Shown here: positions 27,220 through 35,475 of the stretch, one piece after another | Layout: each line of letters begins with the position of its first letter | Position numbering within the stretch: position 1 is the stretch's first letter | From: an uncultured Verrucomicrobiota bacterium | Lineage (GTDB): Bacteria; Verrucomicrobiota; Verrucomicrobiia; Verrucomicrobiales; Verrucomicrobiaceae | Length of the DNA stretch: 61,825 nt | Reading direction: 5' to 3' | Assembly: GCA_903848465.1 (NCBI GenBank) | Contig: CAINGK010000058.1 | Coordinates: forward strand, 1-61,825 | Translations under genes and position numbers: made by a program | Notes under the pieces: generated by a model | What the model saw: only the letters and a program-made list of their open reading frames with translations | Databases searched by the model: none | What the model was told of the DNA's origin: nothing

Positions 27220-28253
27220 GGTTTGATAAAGCGATAGTGTGAGACGATCCACTCCTCACCGCCGCGATAGCCCCACAGTTCGGCGCAGGCGAGGAAGAAC
27301 AACCGCCACCAGACCCACCACTTGGTCACCTGGTCTTTGCCATAGGTTTCGGCAAACAGCGGCAGGATCTCCGCCTTGTGCGCATCCATGTTCGCCAGCC
27401 AAGCCTCGCTTGTCTTTGAATAATGCTGTCCACTAACGCACCAGTGGTCTTCGATCTTCAAGTCGTCTTGGAAATAGAGCAGCAGGTCATCGCTGGGCAT
27501 CTGGCCGCCGGTGAAGAAGTATTTCGCCATCCAGTCGTCTTCGCTGCGCACCTCGTAGTGGTAGGCGTATTCACGGTGGGTGAAGATGTGTGCGAAGAGC
27601 TTGCCGCGCGGTTTAAGCCAGGTGGAAACACGGCGCAGGAGCTCCTGGTAATTCTTCATGTGCTCAAACATCTCCACGGAAACACAGCGGTCGAAGACAC
27701 CCGTACCAACACCTTCAAAGTTGATCATGTTCGCGGTGATGATCGTCAGATTCTTCAAGCCACGCTTCGCCGCCTCAGCATCGATGAACAGCTTCTGCGT
27801 GCGCGAATTCGAGACGCTCGTGATCTGTGCATTTGGATAATGCTCCGCCATCCACAACGACAGTGAGCCCCAGCCGCAGCCGAGTTCGAGAATACGCTGA
27901 CCATCCTGCAACTCTGCGCGCTCACAGGTCAGTTGCAGCATCGCCGCCTCGGACTCATCAAAAGTGGTGTTTTCGTTTGGCCAGAAGCCGGAGCTGTACT
28001 TCAGATGCTTGCCGAGGACGAGCTGATAAAATCGCGTGGGCACCTCATAGTGCTGCTCGTTGGCCTCATCCGTTGCGATCGCCACGGGCATCTGCTTGAG
28101 ATCCTGCACATAGCGCATCAAGGCGGCGCGCTGGGCTTCGGCGGTGGGTTGTTTGTTTTCCCGCAGCGTCTCCGCCAGCCGCTGACGGATGCCGAGCCTG
28201 ATCATGGTGTCAGGGAGAATGTTCTTGGCGAGGATGGCGTTGATGGTGCTCAT
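27216..28253 (-). CDS. SAM-dependent methyltransferase of the CFA/coclaurine N-methyltransferase type
   Basis: This 345-residue protein has the class I methyltransferase motif ILELGCGWGSLSLWMA (SAM loop). It has the family's substrate-entry segment QHYEVPTRFYQLVLGKHLKYSSGFW and the later VSVEMFEHMKNY. The family includes fatty-acid methyltransferases and plant coclaurine N-methyltransferases. Its C-terminal WKVFF-type motif is WWRLFFLACAELWGYRGG. It is eighth in the lipid operon and the second methyltransferase there. The start at 28253 (MSTINAILAKN) leaves a 40-bp gap to the upstream DUF1295 gene. The substrate is presumably a lipid, from context. Confidence 0.85.
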   Translation of the reverse strand: MSTINAILAKNILPDTMIRLGIRQRLAETLRENKQPTAEAQRAALMRYVQDLKQMPVAIATDEANEQHYEVPTRFYQLVLGKHLKYSSGFWPNENTTFDESEAAMLQLTCERAELQDGQRILELGCGWGSLSLWMAEHYPNAQITSVSNSRTQKLFIDAEAAKRGLKNLTIITANMINFEGVGTGVFDRCVSVEMFEHMKNYQELLRRVSTWLKPRGKLFAHIFTHREYAYHYEVRSEDDWMAKYFFTGGQMPSDDLLLYFQDDLKIEDHWCVSGQHYSKTSEAWLANMDAHKAEILPLFAETYGKDQVTKWWVWWRLFFLACAELWGYRGGEEWIVSHYRFIKP

Positions 28254-28293
28254 GCGGTTTGGTGAGTTGTGCGACCTTGGACGGATGCTGGAT

Positions 28294-29085
28294 TCAACTT
28301 TTTGGCGGCCACGGCACAAAGGCACTCGTGGTGCGCTGATACTCGCGATAGGCGTCTCCCTTGCTCTTCACGGCGCATTCCTCCGTGAGCGGGATGCCCG
28401 TGACACGCAGCAGAAAGTACAGGATCAACGCCGGGGCATACACAGTGACCCAGCCCCACGGTGAACCGCAGGCAAACAGCCAGAACCCCCACCACACCAC
28501 GGACTCGAAGAAGTAATTCGGATGGCGCGAATAGCCCCAAAGGCCAACCTGACACACCTTCCCTTTGCTCGCAGGATCAACCTTGAACTTCTTCATCTGT
28601 GCATCGCTCAAAGCCTCGCCACTCAGACCGATCAGCCATACGAGGACTCCGATCATTTCGATGAGACTCAACTGCGGTGCTGGATTCAAACACGCAAGCA
28701 GCACAGGCACCCCCAGCAGCACGATAAGCAGAGCCTGCGCCTGAAAGAAAAAGAAGAAGTTCTTCGCCAGATTATCCTTCCAATTCTCACGCAGCACGGC
28801 ATACCGCACGTCTTCATGCGGATGATGACCTTTGACACGGAACAAAAGATACGTACCAAGCCTCACACTCCAGAGCACCGCCATCGTGACCGCGACGAGT
28901 TTGCGCTCCGTGAATCCGCCACCCAGCAGTGCGTAAAGCGGCGCAATCAGCGCGAGCGCATAAGACCATGTCACATCCACAAAGCTGAAGTTGTTCAGTT
29001 TCAAACTAAGCAGCCAGGTAAGTGCAAACAGCAGGAATGCCACCACGGCACCCACCCCGATCAGGAACCAAAATTCATGCGTCAT
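28294..29085 (-). CDS. DUF1295 membrane protein (steroid 5-alpha-reductase-like fold)
   Basis: This 263-residue membrane protein has about seven helices. The C-terminal part carries the family hallmark LWGYSRHPNYFFESVVWWGFWLF, which resembles isoprenylcysteine methyltransferases and 5-alpha-reductases that bind cofactor and lipid. The middle contains FRVKGHHPHEDVRYAVLRENW. Genes of this family are repeatedly found beside CFA-synthase-like genes. A reductase role on a fatty acyl chain is plausible but unproven. It overlaps the upstream DUF2062 gene by 11 bases. Confidence 0.9.
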   Translation of the reverse strand: MTHEFWFLIGVGAVVAFLLFALTWLLSLKLNNFSFVDVTWSYALALIAPLYALLGGGFTERKLVAVTMAVLWSVRLGTYLLFRVKGHHPHEDVRYAVLRENWKDNLAKNFFFFFQAQALLIVLLGVPVLLACLNPAPQLSLIEMIGVLVWLIGLSGEALSDAQMKKFKVDPASKGKVCQVGLWGYSRHPNYFFESVVWWGFWLFACGSPWGWVTVYAPALILYFLLRVTGIPLTEECAVKSKGDAYREYQRTTSAFVPWPPKS

Positions 29086-29575
29086 GGCTTGCGAAGTTGA
29101 GATGTTTGGAAAGCTTTTCGACGAGGGGTTTGCTGATGAAATAAACCACGCCTATGAGAAGCGGTGCGAGCAGCAGCCACACCACCACGCCGTAAAGCCC
29201 GATCATGCCGAACTCGGCGATGAACTGTCCTGGATTGGCAAAGAAACGCTCCATCATCATGGGAATGGAGAGAGGCACATGCGCAGCACCAAAGAGCGAC
29301 TCACCAGCGCGCATGAAGAAGAGGATGGTTGCCAGTTGGAGCGGATAGGTCAGCTCTCGAAACACTTGCAGCACTGGCTGATTGAGCTTCAAAACAACAC
29401 CCACCCCCAGCGCCAGTACGGTCGTGGTACCCAGCAGCGGGAAGAGTCCAGTCGTGACTCCAAAGGCAATGGCCTGCGCGATCTTCGCAGGCGTCGTTCC
29501 TTGCGCCAACTGTGCAATAACCGGCTTCACCACCCAGCGACGCCACAGAGATTCGCGCTGGACGAGTTCATTCAT
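29075..29575 (-). CDS. DUF2062 membrane protein
   Basis: This 166-residue protein starts at 29575 (MNELVQRESLW). The DUF2062 pattern is clear: TPAKIAQAIAFGVTTGLFPLLGTT, then a hydrophobic helix, LNQPVLQVFRELTYPLQL and a further pair of helices to the C-terminus. Function is unknown; relatives are small inner-membrane proteins sometimes fused to glycosyltransferases or lipid enzymes. It overlaps DUF1475 by 4 bases upstream and DUF1295 by 11 downstream, so it is translated with them. Confidence 0.85.
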   Translation of the reverse strand: MNELVQRESLWRRWVVKPVIAQLAQGTTPAKIAQAIAFGVTTGLFPLLGTTTVLALGVGVVLKLNQPVLQVFRELTYPLQLATILFFMRAGESLFGAAHVPLSIPMMMERFFANPGQFIAEFGMIGLYGVVVWLLLAPLLIGVVYFISKPLVEKLSKHLNFASHDA

Positions 29576-29904
29576 GACTTGCGCAGGAGGAGGTCTTCCA
29601 TGCGAGAACTCGTCGGCGCGCGGAAGAGCAGGATGAGCATGTAAACCGCCATCGCGATGTTGCCGAGCAGCAGAATGGCCAGCAGCCAGCCGATGCGGGC
29701 TAGCCAAGAACGCTCTTTGTAGGCGACCCAGCAGTAGAAGGTGAGAAACGCCCAGTAGGTGTCAAAAAGCGTGGCGATGAACCATGGGTGACCACCCACA
29801 GAACCTGGAATGTCCCACAATGCACACTGCCGCGAAGCCCAGCTTGTAACGCAGAGCATGGACACCAGCACAATGGCAAAGAAGACGCGAAGAAACCAGA
29901 TCAT
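29572..29904 (-). CDS. DUF1475 small membrane protein
   Basis: The 110-residue product has three or so membrane helices: IWFLRVFFAIVLVSMLCVTS at the N-terminus, FIATLFDTYWAFLTFYCWVAYKE in the middle, and LLAILLLGNIAMAVYMLILLF near the end. The HPWFIATLFDTYWAFLTF block is characteristic of DUF1475. No biochemical role is known. The start at 29904 lies 5 bases after the CFA-like gene stop, and its own stop overlaps the DUF2062 start, so it is tightly embedded in the operon. Confidence 0.8.
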   Translation of the reverse strand: MIWFLRVFFAIVLVSMLCVTSWASRQCALWDIPGSVGGHPWFIATLFDTYWAFLTFYCWVAYKERSWLARIGWLLAILLLGNIAMAVYMLILLFRAPTSSRMEDLLLRKS

Positions 29905-29909
29905 GTGAG

Positions 29910-31190
29910 TCAGAAAGCGCGATGCAGTGTGGCGTTGTTGGGGCGCGTATACACAGCCTGCACGACACTGATGTTCCGCGATGCAAAAGCGGCCTCGCAG
30001 TATTGCAGGTAGTAGTTCCACTTCCGGGCAAAGCGGTCATCAAAACCGAGCCTCTTCACTTCATTGAGCCTGGCATTGAAGCGTTCAAACCACACCCGCA
30101 GAGTCTTTGCATATGATGCGCCGAGATCTTCCATACCGTGCATGAAAAGCTCGCTGGTGCGGTTGATGGCTTCATTGACACGTCCCACACTGAGCAGCAG
30201 CGAACCGGGGAAGATGTGCTTTTGAATCCAGTCCACCCCGTTGCGCAAATCCTTGTGCTGGCAGTCCGCCACCGTGATCATCTGAAAGGCCAGCAGCCCC
30301 TCGGGCTTCAGCACTTCAGCGCACTTGGCGAAGTAAGTTTCCAGATACTTGTCTCCCACAGCCTCCAGCATTTCGATGGAGGCGATCTTGTCGAACTGGC
30401 CGGTGATGTGGCGATAATCCTGCAGGCGTATCTCGACCCGATCAGACAGCCCTTCACGCGCCACGCGCTCAGTGGCATACTTATGCTGCTCCTGCGAGAT
30501 CGTCACAGCAGTGACGCGGCACCCATGATGCTTCGCCGCATGGCACGAAAATCCTCCCCAGCCGCAGCCAATTTCCAGCACATGGTCTCCCGGCTTGAGC
30601 TGCAGCTTCTGACACAGCGCCTCATATTTGGAATGCTGCGCGTCCGCCAGCGGCTGCCCAGGACGCTCAAAGCGCGCAGCAGAGTAGGTCATCGTCTCGT
30701 CGAGCCAGAGCGAGTAAAACTCATTCCCCAGATCGTAGTGCTCGGCGATATTGCGCCGACTGGTGCTCACACTGTTGGGCCGCAGCAGGTGTTGCACGCG
30801 GTTGACGAAGTTCAGCAGATTCACACAAGCCACTTTTCCAGAGGAACTGCGCGATCCCTGCGTCTTGGAAAGATTCAAAATGAACCACTCGATCACCGCA
30901 GCAATGTTGTCCGTATCCCAGTCACCATCGACGTAGGCCTCACCAAAGCCAACATTGCCAAACAAGGCGCAGCGCTTGAAAAAATCGCGACTGCGAATGC
31001 GCATCTCGGCGGTGACCGGAGCGCCCTGCTCGCCCAGCACATGCGCACGACCATCGGGATGCACCATCCTGAGACCGCCATGAACGAAGGGTTTGAGCGA
31101 CAGCATGAAAAGCCGCTCATAAAATCCAGGCTTCGCCGTCGCAGGTGTGGAGACGGAGATGTCGGTGTCGTAGGTGATGGTGTTGTTCAT
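29910..31190 (-). CDS. Cyclopropane-fatty-acid-synthase-like SAM methyltransferase
   Basis: This 426-residue protein begins at 31190 (MNNTITYDTDISV). The N-terminal domain VNPDG-like region and FGEAYVDGDWDTDN, then AEHYDLGNEFYSLWLDETMTYS, the SAM loop VLEIGCGWGGFSCHAA, TISQEQHKYA and LQDYRHI match CFA synthases, which methylate the double bond of membrane phospholipid acyl chains. Compared with E. coli Cfa, the YSC motif (Cys139, a bicarbonate-site residue) is YSA here, and the HTIGS segment is QMITV. The glutamate in EMLEAVG is kept. Plant enzymes also lack that histidine, so the missing cysteine is the distinctive change. Cyclopropane, methyl or methylene products are all possible. Confidence 0.9.
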   Translation of the reverse strand: MNNTITYDTDISVSTPATAKPGFYERLFMLSLKPFVHGGLRMVHPDGRAHVLGEQGAPVTAEMRIRSRDFFKRCALFGNVGFGEAYVDGDWDTDNIAAVIEWFILNLSKTQGSRSSSGKVACVNLLNFVNRVQHLLRPNSVSTSRRNIAEHYDLGNEFYSLWLDETMTYSAARFERPGQPLADAQHSKYEALCQKLQLKPGDHVLEIGCGWGGFSCHAAKHHGCRVTAVTISQEQHKYATERVAREGLSDRVEIRLQDYRHITGQFDKIASIEMLEAVGDKYLETYFAKCAEVLKPEGLLAFQMITVADCQHKDLRNGVDWIQKHIFPGSLLLSVGRVNEAINRTSELFMHGMEDLGASYAKTLRVWFERFNARLNEVKRLGFDDRFARKWNYYLQYCEAAFASRNISVVQAVYTRPNNATLHRAF

Positions 31191-31993
31191 GGCTTGTAGG
31201 ATGAGATGGATTCGTGGGGCCGCTGGACTCCGAGCTGCAGCCCGGCATTGGCCGATTTGCGGTGCCAGGGAATGCGCTTCAGCCACAGCCGCAGCGCGTG
31301 CCAGTGGATGAGAAAAATCACGCGCAGCGTGAGCAGCGGATACTTCACCGCGCAGAGCAGCAGCGCGGCATCGGTAAGCGGCCGCTTCTTCCCTGTTAGC
31401 GAGGTCAGCAGCATGCGGTCATCCACCTTCCGGTCGTCGATGTGAATCTCCAGCTTCTCGTCCGGCACTTGCAGTTTGAAATCAAAGCTCAGATCGAGTG
31501 CCGCAAAAGGCGACACATAGAAATGCTTCGGCGTGATGAGGCGAAAGCGCTGCGCACGGTCACACTCCTTCAGGAGATAAGGCTTCTGCTCATGAAAAGT
31601 ATTGGTCACCTCCGCCACCGCGCAAACCGGCTCACCAGCAGCATCAAAGGCATAGTAGAAACAGACAGGATTGAAAATATACCCGAGCACCCGTGGAAAT
31701 GTGAGCAATCGAATGCTTGCGATACGCGAAGTATCCACCTGGCTCTCCGCCAGATACTTCAAGATATTTGCCTTCACATCACCAGCACCAAGATCAAGAT
31801 GATCGCGGTCATAAAACGAAAACAGATTGAAGCGGTTGCGGCTGAAGCAGCGCAGCTTCGCAGCGAGATCGTCGATAGCGTCGAGATCAAGCCAAAGGTA
31901 AAAGACGTTGTAATTGAACCGATGCACCTTCGGCTGCAGCCGGTGGTGCATCACCGCACATTCATAGATGGCGGAGTCGGTTTGCATCACCAC
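31187..31993 (-). CDS. DUF1365 protein
   Basis: This 268-residue protein carries the DUF1365 pattern: YECAVMHHRLQPKVHRFNYNVFYLWLDLD at the N-terminus, FPRVLGYIFNPVCFYYAFD, VAEVTNTFHEQKPYLL and HFYVSPFAALDLSFDFKL. The family has no proven activity but is a near-constant companion of an FAD amine-oxidase-like protein and CFA synthase. Here it lies exactly between the two, overlapping the FAD gene by 7 bases and the CFA-like gene by 4. An internal start at 31987 is also possible. Confidence 0.9.
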   Translation of the reverse strand: MVMQTDSAIYECAVMHHRLQPKVHRFNYNVFYLWLDLDAIDDLAAKLRCFSRNRFNLFSFYDRDHLDLGAGDVKANILKYLAESQVDTSRIASIRLLTFPRVLGYIFNPVCFYYAFDAAGEPVCAVAEVTNTFHEQKPYLLKECDRAQRFRLITPKHFYVSPFAALDLSFDFKLQVPDEKLEIHIDDRKVDDRMLLTSLTGKKRPLTDAALLLCAVKYPLLTLRVIFLIHWHALRLWLKRIPWHRKSANAGLQLGVQRPHESISSYKP

Positions 31994-33264
31994 GGCTCCT
32001 TTCCGAGAAGATCACGGCACAGCGCAACCGCCGAACCAAAGGCATCCTCATGGAACCCATGACGAAAGTAACTTCCGCAAAAGTAAGTGCTCTGGTCAGA
32101 GGAAATCCTGTTCAGCTCAGGCAGCCGCTTCTGCGCATCGATCGCGGCCAGGTCAAACAGCGGATGCTCGTAGTTGATGCGCTTCAGCACCTTGTCCGGG
32201 GCGATTTCATCCGCCGCATTGATCGCCACGAAGTAGTTCGTTTTGTCAGACACACCCTGCAGACTGTTCATCCAGTAATGCGTGCTTGGTTCAATGCCGC
32301 CACCCGCCGTTGGTTTGATACGGTAGTTCCACGAGGCCCAGCACTTTTTCGATCTGGGCATGAAGCTCTCATCCGTGTGCAGCGTCGCAATGTTCGGCTG
32401 GTATTTGAAACAGCCGAGCAGTTCGTTTTCGAGATCCGTCGGCGTGGCCAGCATGCGCAGAGACTGGTCCGCATGACTGGCGAAGACGACCTTGTCGAAA
32501 ACCTCAGCCCCACCATCACGAGGAAACACCTTCACACCTTCCGCGTCTCTCTCAACACGGACCACCGGAGCACCCAGCCGGATACGATCCTTGAATGGCG
32601 CGGTCAGCTTCTTCACATACGAGCGCGCCCCATCCGCCACGGTCCGCCAGGGATGCTGCGTGTTCAGGCCGAGGAATCCGTGATTGTGCCAGAAGTGAAT
32701 CAGCGTAAGCGCGGGAAATTCGAGCATCAGCTCCGGCGGCGTGGACCACACGGCGGAACCCATCGGGATGATGTAGAGATTGAGGAAGTCACTGCCATAG
32801 CCCCGTGCCTCCACGTATTCGCGCAGCGTCATGCGGGCAAAACGCGCCTCATTCAGCGCCGCGACCGCCTCAGCATTGAAGCGATTGATCTGAAGAATGA
32901 ATTTCCAAAATCGCGGGCTGAGCAGATTGCGACGCTGCCCGAACAAATGATTCAACGAAGTGCCATTGTATTCAATGCCGCTTTGCAGATGCGCCACGCT
33001 GAAGGACATCGAGGTCGGCTTTGTCGCCACATCGAGTTCCTTGAACAGGCGGCTCAGCAGTGGGTAGGTCACGTAGTTGAAGACCATGAAGCCGGTATCC
33101 ACCGGTAGCTCACGGCCCGCTTCATTCACCGTCACAGTATTGGTGTGCCCACCTGCGTAGTCGTTCTGCTCGAAGATCGTCAGATCAAAATGCGCATGCA
33201 GAAAGTGTGCGCAGCCCAGCCCTGCGACACCCGTTCCAATGATGGCAAGACGTGGCCGTTTCAT
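31987..33264 (-). CDS. FAD-dependent oxidoreductase (amine-oxidase-like), CFA-associated
   Basis: This 425-residue protein starts with a Rossmann FAD-binding loop IIGTGVAGLGCAHFL (8-22). The FEQNDYAGGHTNTV segment and the VDTGFMVFNYVTYP motif follow, both typical of the amine-oxidase-like flavoproteins next to CFA synthases. The C-terminal FAD contact is STYFCGSYFRHGFHEDAFGSA. Plant cyclopropane synthases carry a related flavin domain fused to their N-terminus. The gene overlaps the desaturase and DUF1365 genes. It may oxidise or desaturate the acyl chain before or after methylation; that is inferred. Confidence 0.88.
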   Translation of the reverse strand: MKRPRLAIIGTGVAGLGCAHFLHAHFDLTIFEQNDYAGGHTNTVTVNEAGRELPVDTGFMVFNYVTYPLLSRLFKELDVATKPTSMSFSVAHLQSGIEYNGTSLNHLFGQRRNLLSPRFWKFILQINRFNAEAVAALNEARFARMTLREYVEARGYGSDFLNLYIIPMGSAVWSTPPELMLEFPALTLIHFWHNHGFLGLNTQHPWRTVADGARSYVKKLTAPFKDRIRLGAPVVRVERDAEGVKVFPRDGGAEVFDKVVFASHADQSLRMLATPTDLENELLGCFKYQPNIATLHTDESFMPRSKKCWASWNYRIKPTAGGGIEPSTHYWMNSLQGVSDKTNYFVAINAADEIAPDKVLKRINYEHPLFDLAAIDAQKRLPELNRISSDQSTYFCGSYFRHGFHEDAFGSAVALCRDLLGKEPW

Positions 33265-34265
33265 GCGCCAGGAGTTTGGGCTGATTGTTTGAGCTGCGCT
33301 GCTTCACGATAGACGCTGGGCGGCACCGCCTTCAGGTCCCAGATCAGACCCATCCATGAAAGCATCTTGAGCAGGTAGTAGGACACGTCGATCTCCCACC
33401 AGAAGAAGCCCTGCCTTGCAGAGCCCGCATAGCGATGGTGATTGTTGTGCCAGCCCTCTCCCAGAGTCAGCAGCGCCAGCAGCAGGCTGTTGCGGCTGTC
33501 GTCATCCGTCTTGAAGCGCTTGGAGCCAAACACATGCGCCAGCGAGTTGATGAAAAACGTCGCGTGCAGCAGGATCACCGTGCTGATGAAAAAGCCCCAC
33601 ACAAACATCTGCGCACCGTTGGTCCCAAGTCCAGGTGCATAGCGTTCCAGCAGCCATCCTGTGAACCAGAGAAAGGCACCATAGAGCAGCGGCACGATTT
33701 GATCATGGCGATTGAGAAACACCAGCTCAGGAAACTGCTCCAGGTCCCGAATGCGGCTGTAGTCCGTGGGGAAATTTTTGGGACTAGTCAGCCAGCCGAT
33801 GTGGGACCAGATAAACCCACGCACACGCGGCGAATGTGCATCCGGCGCTTCATCCGAATGCTGATGATGATGGCGATGAACCGAGGCCCACCACAAAGCC
33901 CCGCGCTGGCAGGAAGTGTTGCCCAAAACCGCGAAGAGAAACTGCATCCCGCGTGAGGTGCGGTAGCTCCGGTGTGAGAAATAGCGATGGTAAAACGCCG
34001 TGATGGCAAACATCCGCACCGCGTAGAGCAGCAGCGCGGCCACCAGCGCCGCCCAGCTAAATCCCACCAAGAGCACGGACAGACACCCCAGATGCAGCAC
34101 GATGAAGGGCAGGCAGCGCCGCCAGTCGATCGCGTCTGTCAGCTTGTCGTCCCCCTCCCAGCCCGGCGGGCGGTAGTCTGAGTCAAACCACTGCCGCATC
34201 ATCACGGCAATCTGCCAGAGGAGGTTCCGACGCTGGGGCAATGGGGCAGTGTTCTCGCTTTTCAC
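33261..34265 (-). CDS. Acyl-CoA/acyl-lipid delta-9-type fatty acid desaturase
   Basis: This 334-residue membrane di-iron enzyme has all three histidine boxes: HRYFSH (93-98), HRHHH (130-134) and HNNHH (273-277). It has four main membrane helices. Such enzymes introduce a cis double bond into saturated acyl chains. It is the first gene of the nine-gene operon, so it probably makes the unsaturated substrate for the methyltransferases. The chosen start is a GTG at 34265. An AGGAGG sequence lies only one base upstream of it, too close for a standard Shine-Dalgarno, so the real start is uncertain. Confidence 0.93.
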   Translation of the reverse strand: MKSENTAPLPQRRNLLWQIAVMMRQWFDSDYRPPGWEGDDKLTDAIDWRRCLPFIVLHLGCLSVLLVGFSWAALVAALLLYAVRMFAITAFYHRYFSHRSYRTSRGMQFLFAVLGNTSCQRGALWWASVHRHHHQHSDEAPDAHSPRVRGFIWSHIGWLTSPKNFPTDYSRIRDLEQFPELVFLNRHDQIVPLLYGAFLWFTGWLLERYAPGLGTNGAQMFVWGFFISTVILLHATFFINSLAHVFGSKRFKTDDDSRNSLLLALLTLGEGWHNNHHRYAGSARQGFFWWEIDVSYYLLKMLSWMGLIWDLKAVPPSVYREAAQLKQSAQTPGA

Positions 34266-34318
34266 GCCTCCTATTGCGCCTGCCCGCTGCGCCTGGATTC
34301 AAAAAATATGACAGAGGC

Positions 34319-34337
34319 AAAAAACGGCTGGTGCCGT
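34319..34337 (-). terminator. Intrinsic terminator downstream of galT
   Basis: On the minus strand, ACGGC (from 34337) pairs with GCCGT (to 34324) across ACCA, followed by six T to 34319. The stem is short (5 bp), so the terminator may be weak. It separates galT from the lipid operon that begins at 34265. Confidence 0.65.
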
Positions 34338-34353
34338 CAGACTGAAAAGGCGC

Positions 34354-35349
34354 TCAGAGTACGATGCCACGCACACGTTCAGCACAGCGCTCTGGCCGCA
34401 TGCTGTTGATGTAGGTGCCGCTGCCGAGTTCAAAACCGGCCAGTTGGGAGATGCGTGAGACGACGGACAGATACCAGTGAAAGCACCCAGACACCTCTCC
34501 CACGGGCGCGGAACGAATGGTGATGTTGTAGTCCGGCGCATCTGCGGCGGCCTTCAGACGCCGCAGCAGGCGGCTCAGCAGGCCCGCCAGCTCTTCGATG
34601 TCTGCATCGCTGATCTCATCAAAGGCGGTTTGATGCTGGCGCGGAAACACCCAGGTGTGATAGGGCGACAGCGCGGCGTAGGGCATGAAGGCCACAAAGG
34701 CCTCTCCCGCCTCAATGATGCGCTCTTCCGCCAGCAGTTCCTCGTGCAGCACCGTGCAGTACAAGCAGCCGCCCTCCAGTTCGTGAAAACGCCGCGCCTC
34801 CTGCAGGCGCATGCACACCTGCGAGGACAGCACCGGCGCTGCCGTGATCTGCGAATGCGAATGCTCCAGGGAGCTGCCCGCACGCTGCCCCTGGTTTTTG
34901 AAAATGATGATGCTCTCCACCAGCGGGTGACCACGCAGCGCCTGATACCGTTCCCGGTACATGCGCAGTACCAGCACCAGATGGGCCGGGTCCATCTCTC
35001 CGAGATCGAGATCATGCCGCGGATGCTCCACCACCACTTCATGCACCCCGGCAGCGGACATGGAGCGAAACGTGCCTTGCTTCTTCCGCTGCAAATCAAG
35101 CGAGGCGTCGAATACGGAAAACTTGTTGGGGACCACGCGCACCAGCCAGGAGCCATCCGGAGCAGACATGCGTGCGATTTCCCCCGGAGTCTGTGTTTCG
35201 TTTCCAGTGCAAAATGGGCAGTCATCACGATGCTTCGCCCGCACCGGATGCTCCGCGTCCTTTCGATGAAAATCATCCGGCCTGAGCGCCCGGTCTGGAG
35301 CCATGACGACCCAATCGAGCGTGATGGGATTGAAACGCATTTCAGACAT
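34354..35349 (-). CDS. galT: Galactose-1-phosphate uridylyltransferase
   Basis: This Leloir-pathway enzyme swaps UMP between UDP-glucose and galactose-1-phosphate. The 331-residue protein has the zinc ligands CPFC at 44-47, the nucleophile motif H-S-H-S-Q at 163-167 (following SSLEH), and the typical C-terminal FHWYLSVVSRISQLAGFELGSG. The N-terminus is MSEMRFNPITLDWVVMAP; an in-frame ATG three codons on is equally possible. No galK or galE lies nearby. It is transcribed alone, bounded by terminators on both sides. Confidence 0.93.
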   Translation of the reverse strand: MSEMRFNPITLDWVVMAPDRALRPDDFHRKDAEHPVRAKHRDDCPFCTGNETQTPGEIARMSAPDGSWLVRVVPNKFSVFDASLDLQRKKQGTFRSMSAAGVHEVVVEHPRHDLDLGEMDPAHLVLVLRMYRERYQALRGHPLVESIIIFKNQGQRAGSSLEHSHSQITAAPVLSSQVCMRLQEARRFHELEGGCLYCTVLHEELLAEERIIEAGEAFVAFMPYAALSPYHTWVFPRQHQTAFDEISDADIEELAGLLSRLLRRLKAAADAPDYNITIRSAPVGEVSGCFHWYLSVVSRISQLAGFELGSGTYINSMRPERCAERVRGIVL

Positions 35350-35402
35350 GGTGCAGGCAGTTGGGGAGCTACACTAACGTACGAAATCTGGAGAGCTGGC
35401 AG

Positions 35403-35435
35403 AAAAAAAGCCGCGCAGGTTTCCCTGCGCGGCTT
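35403..35435 (-). terminator. Intrinsic terminator of metK
   Basis: On the minus strand the 12-base stem AAGCCGCGCAGG pairs perfectly with CCTGCGCGGCTT (35408-35419 and 35424-35435) across a GAAA tetraloop. A run of seven T to 35403 follows. It lies 40 bases after the metK stop, so metK and galT are separate units. Confidence 0.92.
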
Positions 35436-35475
35436 CAAAGTAGCTTTGCTGCGGTGCAACAAAGTTCAGGCGACT

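Noticed and set aside
34266..34272. Shine-Dalgarno for the desaturase
   Set aside because: AGGAGG is present but only one base from the GTG, too close to act normally. It is recorded as an uncertainty about the start.
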